Below, piece by piece: positions 1 through 8,188 of a stretch of 15,047 nucleotides of DNA (position 1 is the stretch's first letter; the number at the start of each line of letters is the position of its first letter). Made by a program: the position numbers and the translations under genes. The notes beneath the pieces are model-generated. The model saw only the letters and a list, made by a program, of their open reading frames with translations, had not been told where the DNA came from and did no database searches. The DNA is from Opitutales bacterium. Lineage in GTDB: Bacteria > Verrucomicrobiota > Verrucomicrobiia > Opitutales > Oceanipulchritudinaceae. Where the stretch lies: NCBI GenBank assembly GCA_007123395.1, contig SKLD01000125.1, forward strand, positions 1 through 15,047. Direction: 5' to 3'.

Positions 1-855
1 ATCACCTACTGTGTGCTGGAGACGCACTTCCACATCCTCGTGCGCATCGATCCGGCGGCGCGGATGTGCGACGACGCCACCTTGGTGCGGCGCTATCGCG
101 CGCTCTACGGGGAGTCGCGGGCGCAGTGGAGCGGGCTCAACGCGGAGGAGCTGGCGCACGCGCTGGCCAACGACCCGCCGGAGGTGGCGGAGGCCCTGCG
201 AGAGCGGCTGCGCCGGCGCATGGGCGACATCTCGGAGTTCATGCGCACTTTGCGGCAGCGCTACACGCGCTGGTTCAATCTCGCGCACGGGACGGCGGGG
301 ACTTTGTGGGCGGAGCGCTTCGGCAGCGTACTTGTGCAGGACACACCGTGGCTGGTGGGGCTGATCGCGGCCTACATCGACTTGAACGCGGTGCGGGCGG
401 GCTTGGCGGATCTGCCGGAGAACTACCGCTGGTGCGGCTACACGGAGGCGCTGGCGGGGAATGAGACCCTATGCCGGGGGTTGGCCGCGTGTTTTCCTTC
501 AGCGAAGGACATAGCGGAGGCCCTCGCGTACTACCGTCTGCTCATGCTCGGGAAGGGAGCGGGCGCAAAGGGCGACGGCACGGGCATGCGCATCGACCCG
601 GCGGCGCTACTGGAGGCGGTGAAGAACGGCGGTGAGCTGCAGCCGCACGAGTTGCTGCGGCTGCGCGCACGCTTTCTCACCGAGGGCCGGGCGCTGGGAA
701 CGCGCGACTGGTTGGAAGACGGCGAAGGCGCGCGTGTCCTTGCCATGCTGAAGCGTCCGCCGCCTTGCCGCCCGGTCGAGGTTCTCGACAATGTGGATCT
801 GGCGGTGGCGCGCTCACGGGCGGGGTATGGTGCCCTTGAGCATCCGGGGGAGTGA
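1..855 (+). CDS. REP-associated tyrosine transposase (RAYT, IS200/Y1-type), 5' partial
   Basis: Single-strand DNA transposase/endonuclease of the Y1 HUH family, related to IS200 TnpA and usually domesticated to act on REP palindromes. The frame is open from base 1, so the start and a short N-terminal strand lie outside the window. The HUH metal-binding motif is visible as His-Phe-His at window residues 9-11 (THFHILV). The candidate nucleophile is the Tyr of RQRYTRWFN (about residue 88, codon 262-264). It is followed by GTLWAERFGSVLV and AAYIDLNAVRAG, both characteristic of this transposase group. The C-terminal extension with RALGTRDWLE also matches these longer bacterial relatives. No IS ends or terminal repeats are seen downstream, which fits a solitary RAYT rather than a mobile IS. 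The GTG at 13 would remove residues before the HUH strand and is not a convincing start. Family call is firm; activity is unknown. Confidence 0.88.
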   Translation: MTYCVLETHFHILVRIDPAARMCDDATLVRRYRALYGESRAQWSGLNAEELAHALANDPPEVAEALRERLRRRMGDISEFMRTLRQRYTRWFNLAHGTAGTLWAERFGSVLVQDTPWLVGLIAAYIDLNAVRAGLADLPENYRWCGYTEALAGNETLCRGLAACFPSAKDIAEALAYYRLLMLGKGAGAKGDGTGMRIDPAALLEAVKNGGELQPHELLRLRARFLTEGRALGTRDWLEDGEGARVLAMLKRPPPCRPVEVLDNVDLAVARSRAGYGALEHPGE

Positions 856-977
856 CCTCCGCTCCCGCTTTTGAAGTCCGTGAGGGTAATTCCGGCAAAG
901 TAGAACTAATCTGCCTCAGGATAAAAGTGACGCTCTACGGGATTTACTTTCTTGGAGAAATCGGGTGCCATCCAAAC

Positions 978-981
978 GGAG
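978..981 (+). promoter_or_regulatory. Shine-Dalgarno site for the heparinase-like gene
   Basis: GGAG sits 8 nt before the ATG at 990. This is one of only two good ribosome binding sites in the window. It decides the start against the GTG at 852, which overlaps the transposase stop and would add 46 residues with no resemblance to the family. The remainder of the 134-nt gap after the transposase (856-977) holds no convincing promoter hexamers that I can see. Confidence 0.6.
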
Positions 982-989
982 AAACCATC

Positions 990-2873
990 ATGCTTCACGA
1001 CCGCTACGCCGAGCGCCTGCAGGCCCTTCTTATCCCCCGCCGGAGTTGGCAACCCTACCCCGCCGATTCCGGAGCATGGTCCCGGCTACCACGGGCCTTG
1101 CGCGCATCATATTTGCAGAAGGGAGAAGAGGCACTCGCTTACGGGTGGCCCGCACTCCCCGCCACAGTGTTCCTTGAGTTTGTACGCGCGGGGGATCGCG
1201 CCCACTACGAAGCACTCCAAATGGCTCGGCGCAAGGCTCTGTGCGCTCTCGTTCTGGCCGAATGCGTCGACGGCGAGGGACGCTTTTTGGATGCCATCGC
1301 GAACGGCGTCTGGGTCACTTGCGAAGAAAGCTTTTGGGGCTTGCCGGCGCACCTTTATGCGCAAAAACAGGGCCCGGGCTTACCGGACGTTGAGGACATA
1401 ACCGTCGATCTTTTTGCCGGCGAGGCCCTCGGTTTGCTCGCTTGGACCCACTATCTTCTGGGCGAGCGCCTCGACAACGTGTCACCGATGATCCGCCCGC
1501 GCATTGTCCACGAGGCGGAGCGGCGGGTGCTGCGCCCGTGCCTCGAGCGCGACGATTTTTGGTGGATGGGCTTCCGCAACCATCCTCTTGAGGACAAACC
1601 GCGCGTGAACAACTGGACGCCTTGGATTTGCTCCAACTGGCTCGCGGGCGCGCTCCTTTTGGAGGAAGATTCCGCATGCGGGGTGGCGGCCATACGAAAA
1701 ATCCTGCGGATCCTTGATGTCTTTATCCACAGCTACCACGGCGATGGAGGATGCGATGAAGGCCCGAGTTACTGGAATCATGCCGCCGGCGCACTTTTCG
1801 ACAGCCTCGAACTTTTACATAGCGCGACCGGAGGGGGCGTCGATATTTTCGCGGAGCCCGTTATTCAAAACATGGGCCGGTATATCTATCGTGCGCAAAT
1901 CGCCGACAATTACTTCGTCAACTTTGCCGATGCCTCCGCTCTTCTCAGACCACCGCCATCCTTGCTCTTCCGGTACGGCAAAGCCATCGGCGACCCCCAC
2001 ATGACCGCCATGGGCGCATGGGCCGCGCGCGAACAGAAAACGGCGGTAATCGGACCGGAAGGGAGCTTAGGGCGGCAGCGTCCGGCACTGTTTTCCCTCC
2101 CCGCCCTCCTTGAGACTCCGCCCGCCCAGCCCCTCCCGCGCGATGTTTGGCTCGGCGGGATACAATTCTTTGCCGCGCGTGACACAGGTGGCTCGGCAGA
2201 GGGGTTTTTCGTGGCCGCGAAAGGAGGACACAACGGCGAGAGCCATAACCACAACGACGTTGGCAACGTCATCGTCTACCGCGACGGGAAGCCGCTCCTT
2301 GTCGATGCGGGAGTGGAAACCTACAGTGCCAAAACGTTTGGCCAGGATCGCTACACCCTCTGGACGATGCAATCCGCCTACCACACGCTACCGGTTTTCA
2401 ACGAAACGCAGCAATCACACGGGAGGCAATTCTCGGCCCGCGATCCCTCATGCCAAATCAATGACGAAGAAGCGGTTTTCGAAGTGGACATCGCCGGCGC
2501 GTATCCTCCGGAGGCGGGCGTCGAATCCTGCGTGCGCTCCGTCACCTTGCGACGTGGGTTGGAAGTGGTCATCGTTGATGAGTTTGTCTTGGATCATCAC
2601 GGAGGTCCGATGACGATGCACCTGTTAACGCCCTGCGGAGTGGACGTGTTGAAGGGGGTTCTGCATCTCCGGGAAAGGCCCTTGGGGCGGGACCGGCGCA
2701 CCGGAGTCGGCACGGTGCGTTTCGACGAAAGTGCTTGTTCCGTCACCATCGAACGAATCAGCATCAGCGACCCCCGCCTTGGCCGTGTGTGGGGCGATCA
2801 CCTGAAACGCATTATTTTTACCCGAACCCAAAACGAATTGCACGGCACCTTGCGATTCCATATCAGCCAATGA
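990..2873 (+). CDS. Heparinase II/III-family polysaccharide lyase
   Basis: 627 aa. Family members cleave uronic-acid-containing polysaccharides (heparan sulfate, alginate, other glycuronans) by beta-elimination using Tyr and His residues. The N-terminal half looks like the alpha/alpha toroid, with NNWTPW at about 208-212 and a DGGCDEGPSYWNHAAG block at 252-267 holding the likely catalytic Tyr261. The C-terminal half is the beta-sandwich domain: GESHNHNDVGN at 416-426 (candidate active-site or metal-binding His419 and His421), then YRDGKPLLVDAG and TFGQDRYTLWTMQS, a typical block of this superfamily. The chosen start (MLHDRYAERL) has no signal peptide, so the product is predicted cytoplasmic, acting on imported oligosaccharides. 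The upstream transposase is not an obvious operon partner; the gene may be monocistronic. Superfamily call is strong; the substrate and PL family (12, 15, 21 or other) cannot be set by eye. Confidence 0.88.
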   Translation: MLHDRYAERLQALLIPRRSWQPYPADSGAWSRLPRALRASYLQKGEEALAYGWPALPATVFLEFVRAGDRAHYEALQMARRKALCALVLAECVDGEGRFLDAIANGVWVTCEESFWGLPAHLYAQKQGPGLPDVEDITVDLFAGEALGLLAWTHYLLGERLDNVSPMIRPRIVHEAERRVLRPCLERDDFWWMGFRNHPLEDKPRVNNWTPWICSNWLAGALLLEEDSACGVAAIRKILRILDVFIHSYHGDGGCDEGPSYWNHAAGALFDSLELLHSATGGGVDIFAEPVIQNMGRYIYRAQIADNYFVNFADASALLRPPPSLLFRYGKAIGDPHMTAMGAWAAREQKTAVIGPEGSLGRQRPALFSLPALLETPPAQPLPRDVWLGGIQFFAARDTGGSAEGFFVAAKGGHNGESHNHNDVGNVIVYRDGKPLLVDAGVETYSAKTFGQDRYTLWTMQSAYHTLPVFNETQQSHGRQFSARDPSCQINDEEAVFEVDIAGAYPPEAGVESCVRSVTLRRGLEVVIVDEFVLDHHGGPMTMHLLTPCGVDVLKGVLHLRERPLGRDRRTGVGTVRFDESACSVTIERISISDPRLGRVWGDHLKRIIFTRTQNELHGTLRFHISQ

Positions 2874-2984
2874 TCGGCGAGCACCCTGAGCAAGACTCCT
2901 TCACCTTGCATCGGAGAGTGTGCCTTTGCGCGGGGCAGTCGTGGCCGCCGAGCCGCCGACCCCGAATCATGATTTGTCTTGCTT

Positions 2985-2990
2985 GATAAT
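2985..2990 (+). promoter_or_regulatory. Possible -10 element before the protease gene
   Basis: GATAAT, one mismatch from the TATAAT consensus, lies in a locally AT-rich patch of the 141-nt gap between the lyase stop and the protease ATG. A start about 7 nt later would leave a leader of roughly 20 nt. No good -35 hexamer is seen 16-18 nt upstream, so this is weak. No hairpin plus T-tract terminator for the preceding gene is seen in the same gap. Confidence 0.25.
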
Positions 2991-3014
2991 TTTCGGGTTT
3001 TTCAATCCCACCTG

Positions 3015-6000
3015 ATGCCCTGTCTTTTTAAAAAATGCAAGAGATTGACGCCGTTTCAGCGTTGTGCCGTTGGCATGGTGTTCTTTGTTTTTGTGGGTCT
3101 TTTTGGATGGTTTGGGTTCTTTGCCGGGCGTGATGCTCATACGGGCGAACGGATAGCGGCGGCGGAATCCGCCCCGTCCGAGGACGGGGCATTGGCGCAA
3201 GGCGGAAGAAACAATGAAAAAGGCGCGGCCTTCCGACCCGACGGCAACGAATCGCCGCATCCCGAACGCGCCGGCGGGCGCGCCGGCGTTGTTCTCGAGA
3301 GAAAGCACAGAGACGGGGTGTACTACACCCTTAGCTACCACGAAGGAGGTAAATATCCGTATCGTATTTCCGTGGATACGGAGAATGCCGGTTCCGAAAA
3401 CATTATGGCCGCCGGTCATTTCATTGTCCGCAAGCCGGATCGGATGCCGCCCCTGGATTGGCGGGAGCGTCTTACCGAGCATGGCCTGCGGGTGGCACGT
3501 GAACTGGATACCGATTGGTTTCTTGTCAGCTGGAACGAACGCTCGCTGGTGGCGTTTTTCCGGGCCCGCGACCTTCTCTCTGGCGACGCGGACCTCGCTT
3601 CGTCGATGGATCCGGACCACCTCTTCAGGGTCGCCCGCATCCCGGACGATCCTTTCCGCGGGCAGTTTCCTTGGAATTTGGATGCGATTGAGGCTCCGGC
3701 GGCATGGGATGTGCGAACCTCATCGGACTCCGTCATTGTTGCCGTAATCGACACGGGGATCGCATGGGAGCATCCGGATCTGGCTGCCAATATCCATATC
3801 AACGCCGAAGAGGTTCCTGGAAACGGTGAGGATTCAGACGGCAATGGGTTCGTCGATGACGTCTACGGATGGAATTTCGTGGAGGACACACCCCTGCCGC
3901 ATGACGACGACGGACACGGCACGGCGATAGCATCCATCATTGGCGCCGTGGGCGACAACGGCATTGGGATGGCTGGGATCGCATGGCAAACCCGTCTTCT
4001 TGCCGTGAAATTTCTAGATGAGTTTGGCGAAGGCTTTGATTCCGATGCGGCCCGGGCGATAGCGTATGCCCGCCTGCGGGGCGCGGATATCGTCAACGCC
4101 AGTTGGGGCGGCCCCTCGGCGAGTGCCTACCTTCGCCGGGAGTTGGACCTTCTCGGCGAAGCCGGGATTCCGGTGATCGCGGCGGCGGGCAACGAGGGCG
4201 AGGATTTGGCGCGCGTACCCTTTTATCCGGCGGCGATCGACGCGCCGCACATACTTGCCGTCGGAGCGATGAACCGCGATGGCCAGCGCGCGCCGTTTTC
4301 CAACCACGGGGGGCGCACCGCGCTGTATGCCCCCGGTGCCCATGTTCCGGTCCTGCGTCCGGGTTCCGATTTTGTCCATATTTCCTCCGGCACTTCCGCG
4401 GCGGCGGCCCATGTGAGCGGAATGGCCGCCCTGGTGCTTGCCGAGTTCCCGCATTTTTCAACCGGAGAATTGGTGGATCAGTTGCTTGACGCGAGGATCT
4501 TCGACGAAGGCACACCGGGGTCGGTCGGTCTGGCCAACCTGCGCCGGGCGGTCACAGGCGAATCCATCGGTGCTCCCGAATTCACGGAAACCGCCCGCAA
4601 CCGCACATTCAACAGCGGCGAAGCAATTGAACTGTCGCCAACCTTCTCTTCGAGTGAGCCGCTGACCTCCGCGCAATGGTTCCGCAACGGAGTTCCCCTG
4701 TCCGGAGAAACAGCCGTTTCGCTCCGCATCGTGGACGCGGCACCGGGCATTTCCGGTGAGTACCGCCTCGAAATCCGCAACCGCCGCGGCATCGCCGTCC
4801 ATGGTCCTTTCCAATTGATCGTGCGGCCTAATCCTCCCGTCATTCTCTCCCTCACGCCCGGCGGCATGCCGGAACCCGGAAGTAGCGTGAGCCTCGCGGT
4901 CGAGGCCGTCGCACGCGGACCGATCACCTTCCAATGGTTTTTTAACGGATCGCCCATTCCCGGCGCCACAGGGTCCGCATGGACCATCGATTCTTTCGCG
5001 GAAAGCCACGCAGGCACCTACCGCGTGACGCTCTCGACCCGCTATGGAGATCTTACAAGTGGAAACATCGTGCTTGGAACGGATCCCACCCAACTGCTTG
5101 CCGCAGGCGAGCGGATCACGGAGATCCCCGGTTCCAATATCGGCTCCAATTGGATTTACGCGTCTTTCCGCGACCGGTTCCTTGCCGTTGGCGAAAGCGG
5201 AATTTACGGCTCGCCGGATGGTATCCGCTGGACGCGCTATCGGGACACAAACGCCGGCCAGTATGCCTATCGCCAGATTGTGGCCATGGATTCGTGGGTA
5301 TGGTCCCGCATAGGCACGTCCGCTTTGCGGTCCCGCGACGGGCAATTGTGGGAGCGTGTGGTTCCACGCTACTTTGATCCAGTAACCGGCGACGAGTTTC
5401 AACCGTTTTCCTTTCCGTGGAGAACAACCGCCGCCGGCGACACGCTTTGGGTCATTGAAGACAAGAACCCGCCGAGCCAAACAAAGGCGATGTTTTCCAT
5501 GGATGGCGCGGTTTTCCATCGCGCCGCACTTTCCGGCCACATCCACGGGATTACGTCATCCGGAGGAGAATTCTTCGCCCTTGTCACCCCCGGCGGCATC
5601 TTGCGCAGTCCGGACGGAATCACATGGACCGCCGCCGCAACCGTCCCGACCGGTTGGAATCATCACACACGGTCCGATGCATGGTCCGACGGGCGCGGCG
5701 GGCTGTTTTTTCTAAACGGATCCCATCTCCTCTTTTCGACGGACAACGGCGCATCGTGGGACCACCGCATTTATGACACCGCGCCCGGCGGTAGCATTGA
5801 GCGCGCCGTGGCTCTCGGCGATAACCGCCTCGCGCAGGTCGGCAGGGAACGACTTCACCTCTTTCATCCGGACCACGGTTGGCGCACAACGGATTATGTT
5901 TATCCGGAGGCCGTGGCCGCCACATCACGTGTTTTGTTGTACAGAGGCTCCCACACAGAGCGCGAAATTTTTCCTCCGACGCGGCGCGTCCCGCTCGCCT

Positions 6001-8048
6001 TCGATCCATCCCCGCTCCCCGTCGCCTCGCTGACCGGCGAAAGAGTCCAAATATGGGGCGATCCGGTTGAATTCCAAGCGCATGTGGAAAACGGAACGAC
6101 CCATAGTGTTGAATACTTCGTCAACGATGAATGGCGCGGCCTGCTCCCAGCGGGCCGTCCCTATGTGTTCTCACCGTCCACGCCCGGGCGCTACGGCATC
6201 CAGGCCCGTGTGAATCACGCGGACGGAACCCACACCCATACCGACCACATGGCGGTTGATTTCATGCCTCCGTTCACAACCCTTCCCATTATGCGGAACG
6301 CGGAAGTTTTTCCAGCGCAAGACTGGCTTGTTGGTAGGGTGCGGAACGAGACGAATGGCCAACCGCCCGGTATTTACCTCACCCGCCACCATGACCGATG
6401 GGAACTCGGCCCCATCCCACCACCCCACTCTTTTGAGGCGATCACATTCTTCAATAACCGCGTTGTCGCTTTCCGCAGGAATGTCCCTCCCCCACCCGAT
6501 GTTAATGCGGAACTGGAAATTTATTATTATGATATAGCGGAAGAAAATTGGACGCTCGCCGCCACGCGCGCAGTTCACAGCGTCTCCACTTTCGTTTTCC
6601 GGCACACGCGGAACCGGCTGTTTCTCGTCGACGGCACACGGGTCCTTTCCAGTGATGACGGTGACACATGGAGAGACGAGGAAGCGTCCAGTGACCGCCC
6701 CACGCCCTTCAAACCCCTTTTCGGTGAATACGACGGCATGCTCCATCGCTTTCATCCGGGATTGATGCAGTTCCGAGACACCGACGGAACCTGGCGGACG
6801 GTAGGCGACGGGCACTTCTCCGTTCCCATGGAGGCTACCGGGAACGCGGTGGCCTTCCAGGTCAGCGCGGAGGGTGTGGGCTTCGGGCGTGGCTTCGATT
6901 TTTTTCTAAGCGGCAGTGACGGCACGCGTTTCCATCATGTGGACGGCTATCTCGGACAAACCGCCCCCCGTATCACCGAAGGTTTCTCGGGCGATTACCG
7001 CAGTGCCAGCGGGCTGTGGTCGCGTGGGATTTTGCTCGTGGAAGACGTCGCAGGCGGTCTTCGAATCGGCTTCGATGGAACAGGGCTCGCGCGAACAAAT
7101 GGAACAGCGAGTTGGCAAGTTCCTTATCCAGCCTACTGGAACGGCCTGTTCTTCATCGAAGGGATGGCTTCGGCACTCACTCTCTTTGACTTCGAAGTCC
7201 CGTCAAACAGTCTGCGAGTCGTTCACGAAAAGGGGAAAACGCATTACGTTGCGGTTGAGTTCGAGGTTCTCAGCCGAAGTTTCGCACGCTGGGAGAATGA
7301 CCGGCCCCTGCCCTTCCGCATGGAGGCGCGCGCCGAGGGGCAAAACACATGGAACGTTCTGCATGAATGGCATGTCGAAGCGACACTTTCACCCCGTGAA
7401 AGCAGGTCCATCCAGACGCGCGCTTTGTGGCCGCACGACTGGCAGAGCGGGGTTTATGAGTTCCGCGCGCGGTTGAACGCGGAGGGTGAGATTTTCGAGC
7501 GGTCTTTCGAAAACAACACCGCCGTGACGGGACACATCGCCATTGATCTGCGTCCCAGTCTCTCCGCATGGTCCGCCGGCGGCGGCACCGTTTATGTGGA
7601 GGGGAACGGGGACGTGTTTGAACCGGGCGACTCTGTGACACTCCGTGCCGAGCCTTTGGAAGGCCATGTTTTCATTCGGTGGACCGGCGATCTTTCCGGA
7701 AGAAACGCGGAGCGAAGCCTGACCCTGTTCGCCGATAATGAGGTTGGAGCCCTTTTTCTTCCGTGGAGCGTTGCCCTTCTTGACCGGTCCGCGGTCCCGG
7801 TGGACGACTCCGGCTTTTTCCATGCCCGCGCAGGCCAGTGGTACCACGCCCCGCTGCCCGACTGGGTCCATACCTCCGGAGAACGCTGGATTCATGCGCT
7901 CTATTTCGGAGACGCCGGACTCCTCTATGATTTGGAAGAGGGCTGGCTCCACGCACCGCTGCCGGAAAGGAATATCCTCTTCCATTTCGGATCGGGAACA
8001 TGGGTTGTTCCAGATGCCGATGGGTACACGCCCATCGCGCCCCGCTGA
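3015..8048 (+). CDS. Giant secreted subtilisin-like serine protease (S8) with Ig, Asp-box and InlB-like modules
   Basis: 1677 aa. Residues 1-40 hold a basic N-terminus and a hydrophobic stretch (VFFVFVGLFGWFGFFAG), a signal peptide or anchor. A probable propeptide spans about 90-205. The S8 catalytic domain (about 215-515) has all key residues: Asp246 (VIDTG), His301 (DGHGT), oxyanion Asn392 (AAGNEG) and Ser461 (GTSAAAAHVSG). Two Ig-like domains follow (about 533-605 and 618-690). A long region (about 700-1380) contains Asp-box-type S-x-D-G-x-x-W repeats (about 731-739, 771-779, 862-871, 907-915, 1211-1219, 1253-1260), suggesting one or two beta-propellers. A CARDB-like segment (about 1400-1510), an InlB B-repeat-like module (about 1523-1580) and a Trp/Tyr-rich tail end the protein. 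No LPXTG or obvious anchor is seen. ATG 3015 is preferred to TTG 2979; ATG 3075 would shorten the signal. No clear Shine-Dalgarno. Catalytic call firm; accessory modules are by pattern. Confidence 0.9.
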   Translation: MPCLFKKCKRLTPFQRCAVGMVFFVFVGLFGWFGFFAGRDAHTGERIAAAESAPSEDGALAQGGRNNEKGAAFRPDGNESPHPERAGGRAGVVLERKHRDGVYYTLSYHEGGKYPYRISVDTENAGSENIMAAGHFIVRKPDRMPPLDWRERLTEHGLRVARELDTDWFLVSWNERSLVAFFRARDLLSGDADLASSMDPDHLFRVARIPDDPFRGQFPWNLDAIEAPAAWDVRTSSDSVIVAVIDTGIAWEHPDLAANIHINAEEVPGNGEDSDGNGFVDDVYGWNFVEDTPLPHDDDGHGTAIASIIGAVGDNGIGMAGIAWQTRLLAVKFLDEFGEGFDSDAARAIAYARLRGADIVNASWGGPSASAYLRRELDLLGEAGIPVIAAAGNEGEDLARVPFYPAAIDAPHILAVGAMNRDGQRAPFSNHGGRTALYAPGAHVPVLRPGSDFVHISSGTSAAAAHVSGMAALVLAEFPHFSTGELVDQLLDARIFDEGTPGSVGLANLRRAVTGESIGAPEFTETARNRTFNSGEAIELSPTFSSSEPLTSAQWFRNGVPLSGETAVSLRIVDAAPGISGEYRLEIRNRRGIAVHGPFQLIVRPNPPVILSLTPGGMPEPGSSVSLAVEAVARGPITFQWFFNGSPIPGATGSAWTIDSFAESHAGTYRVTLSTRYGDLTSGNIVLGTDPTQLLAAGERITEIPGSNIGSNWIYASFRDRFLAVGESGIYGSPDGIRWTRYRDTNAGQYAYRQIVAMDSWVWSRIGTSALRSRDGQLWERVVPRYFDPVTGDEFQPFSFPWRTTAAGDTLWVIEDKNPPSQTKAMFSMDGAVFHRAALSGHIHGITSSGGEFFALVTPGGILRSPDGITWTAAATVPTGWNHHTRSDAWSDGRGGLFFLNGSHLLFSTDNGASWDHRIYDTAPGGSIERAVALGDNRLAQVGRERLHLFHPDHGWRTTDYVYPEAVAATSRVLLYRGSHTEREIFPPTRRVPLAFDPSPLPVASLTGERVQIWGDPVEFQAHVENGTTHSVEYFVNDEWRGLLPAGRPYVFSPSTPGRYGIQARVNHADGTHTHTDHMAVDFMPPFTTLPIMRNAEVFPAQDWLVGRVRNETNGQPPGIYLTRHHDRWELGPIPPPHSFEAITFFNNRVVAFRRNVPPPPDVNAELEIYYYDIAEENWTLAATRAVHSVSTFVFRHTRNRLFLVDGTRVLSSDDGDTWRDEEASSDRPTPFKPLFGEYDGMLHRFHPGLMQFRDTDGTWRTVGDGHFSVPMEATGNAVAFQVSAEGVGFGRGFDFFLSGSDGTRFHHVDGYLGQTAPRITEGFSGDYRSASGLWSRGILLVEDVAGGLRIGFDGTGLARTNGTASWQVPYPAYWNGLFFIEGMASALTLFDFEVPSNSLRVVHEKGKTHYVAVEFEVLSRSFARWENDRPLPFRMEARAEGQNTWNVLHEWHVEATLSPRESRSIQTRALWPHDWQSGVYEFRARLNAEGEIFERSFENNTAVTGHIAIDLRPSLSAWSAGGGTVYVEGNGDVFEPGDSVTLRAEPLEGHVFIRWTGDLSGRNAERSLTLFADNEVGALFLPWSVALLDRSAVPVDDSGFFHARAGQWYHAPLPDWVHTSGERWIHALYFGDAGLLYDLEEGWLHAPLPERNILFHFGSGTWVVPDADGYTPIAPR

Positions 8049-8058
8049 ACAACCCATG
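7999..8058. repeat. Nested inverted repeat straddling the protease stop codon
   Basis: A perfect 12-bp inverted repeat (CATGGGTTGTTC at 7999-8010, GAACAACCCATG at 8047-8058) encloses a second perfect 7-bp hairpin (CGATGGG 8018-8024, CCCATCG 8031-8037, 6-nt loop). The right outer arm overlaps the last two bases of the TGA stop at 8046-8048. The structure lies between convergent genes and could be a bidirectional terminator or 3'-end stabiliser, but no T-tract follows on either strand, so it is not a standard intrinsic terminator. Confidence 0.6.
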
Positions 8059-8074
8059 GCTGCCGGGCATCCAC

Positions 8075-8161
8075 CGGCCTGCGGCCGACCGATAACGCCG
8101 CAGCAGGCTGTGGCTGGAGAAAGCGGCAAGAGCTTGCCGCAGTCCAAGGTGCCTGCGGCAC
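8075..8161. repeat. REP-like cluster of short hairpins in convergent intergenic region
   Basis: Three compact palindromes sit in the 140-nt gap between convergent genes. They are CGGCC-TGC-GGCCG (8075-8087), GCGGCAAG-AG-CTTGCCGC (8123-8140, perfect 8-bp stem) and GTGCC-TGC-GGCAC (8149-8161). The first and third share the same 5-bp stem plus TGC loop plan. Two adjacent hairpins separated by a short linker resemble repetitive extragenic palindrome doublets. A dispersed family in this genome is inferred; no second copy of this type is present in the window. The cluster may also serve as a shared transcript 3' end for the protease and esterase genes. Confidence 0.5.
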
Positions 8162-8188
8162 GGAAGACGGTTGCCTGAGACGACTTAT

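Noticed and set aside
852..989. GTG start at 852 giving the lyase 46 extra residues and a GTGA overlap with the transposase stop.
   Set aside because: The extra residues look non-coding, and a good GGAG precedes the internal ATG at 990.
4458..5546. Minus-strand open frame of 362 codons inside the protease gene.
   Set aside because: Lies opposite the S8 and Ig-like coding region; no domain or plausible start context.
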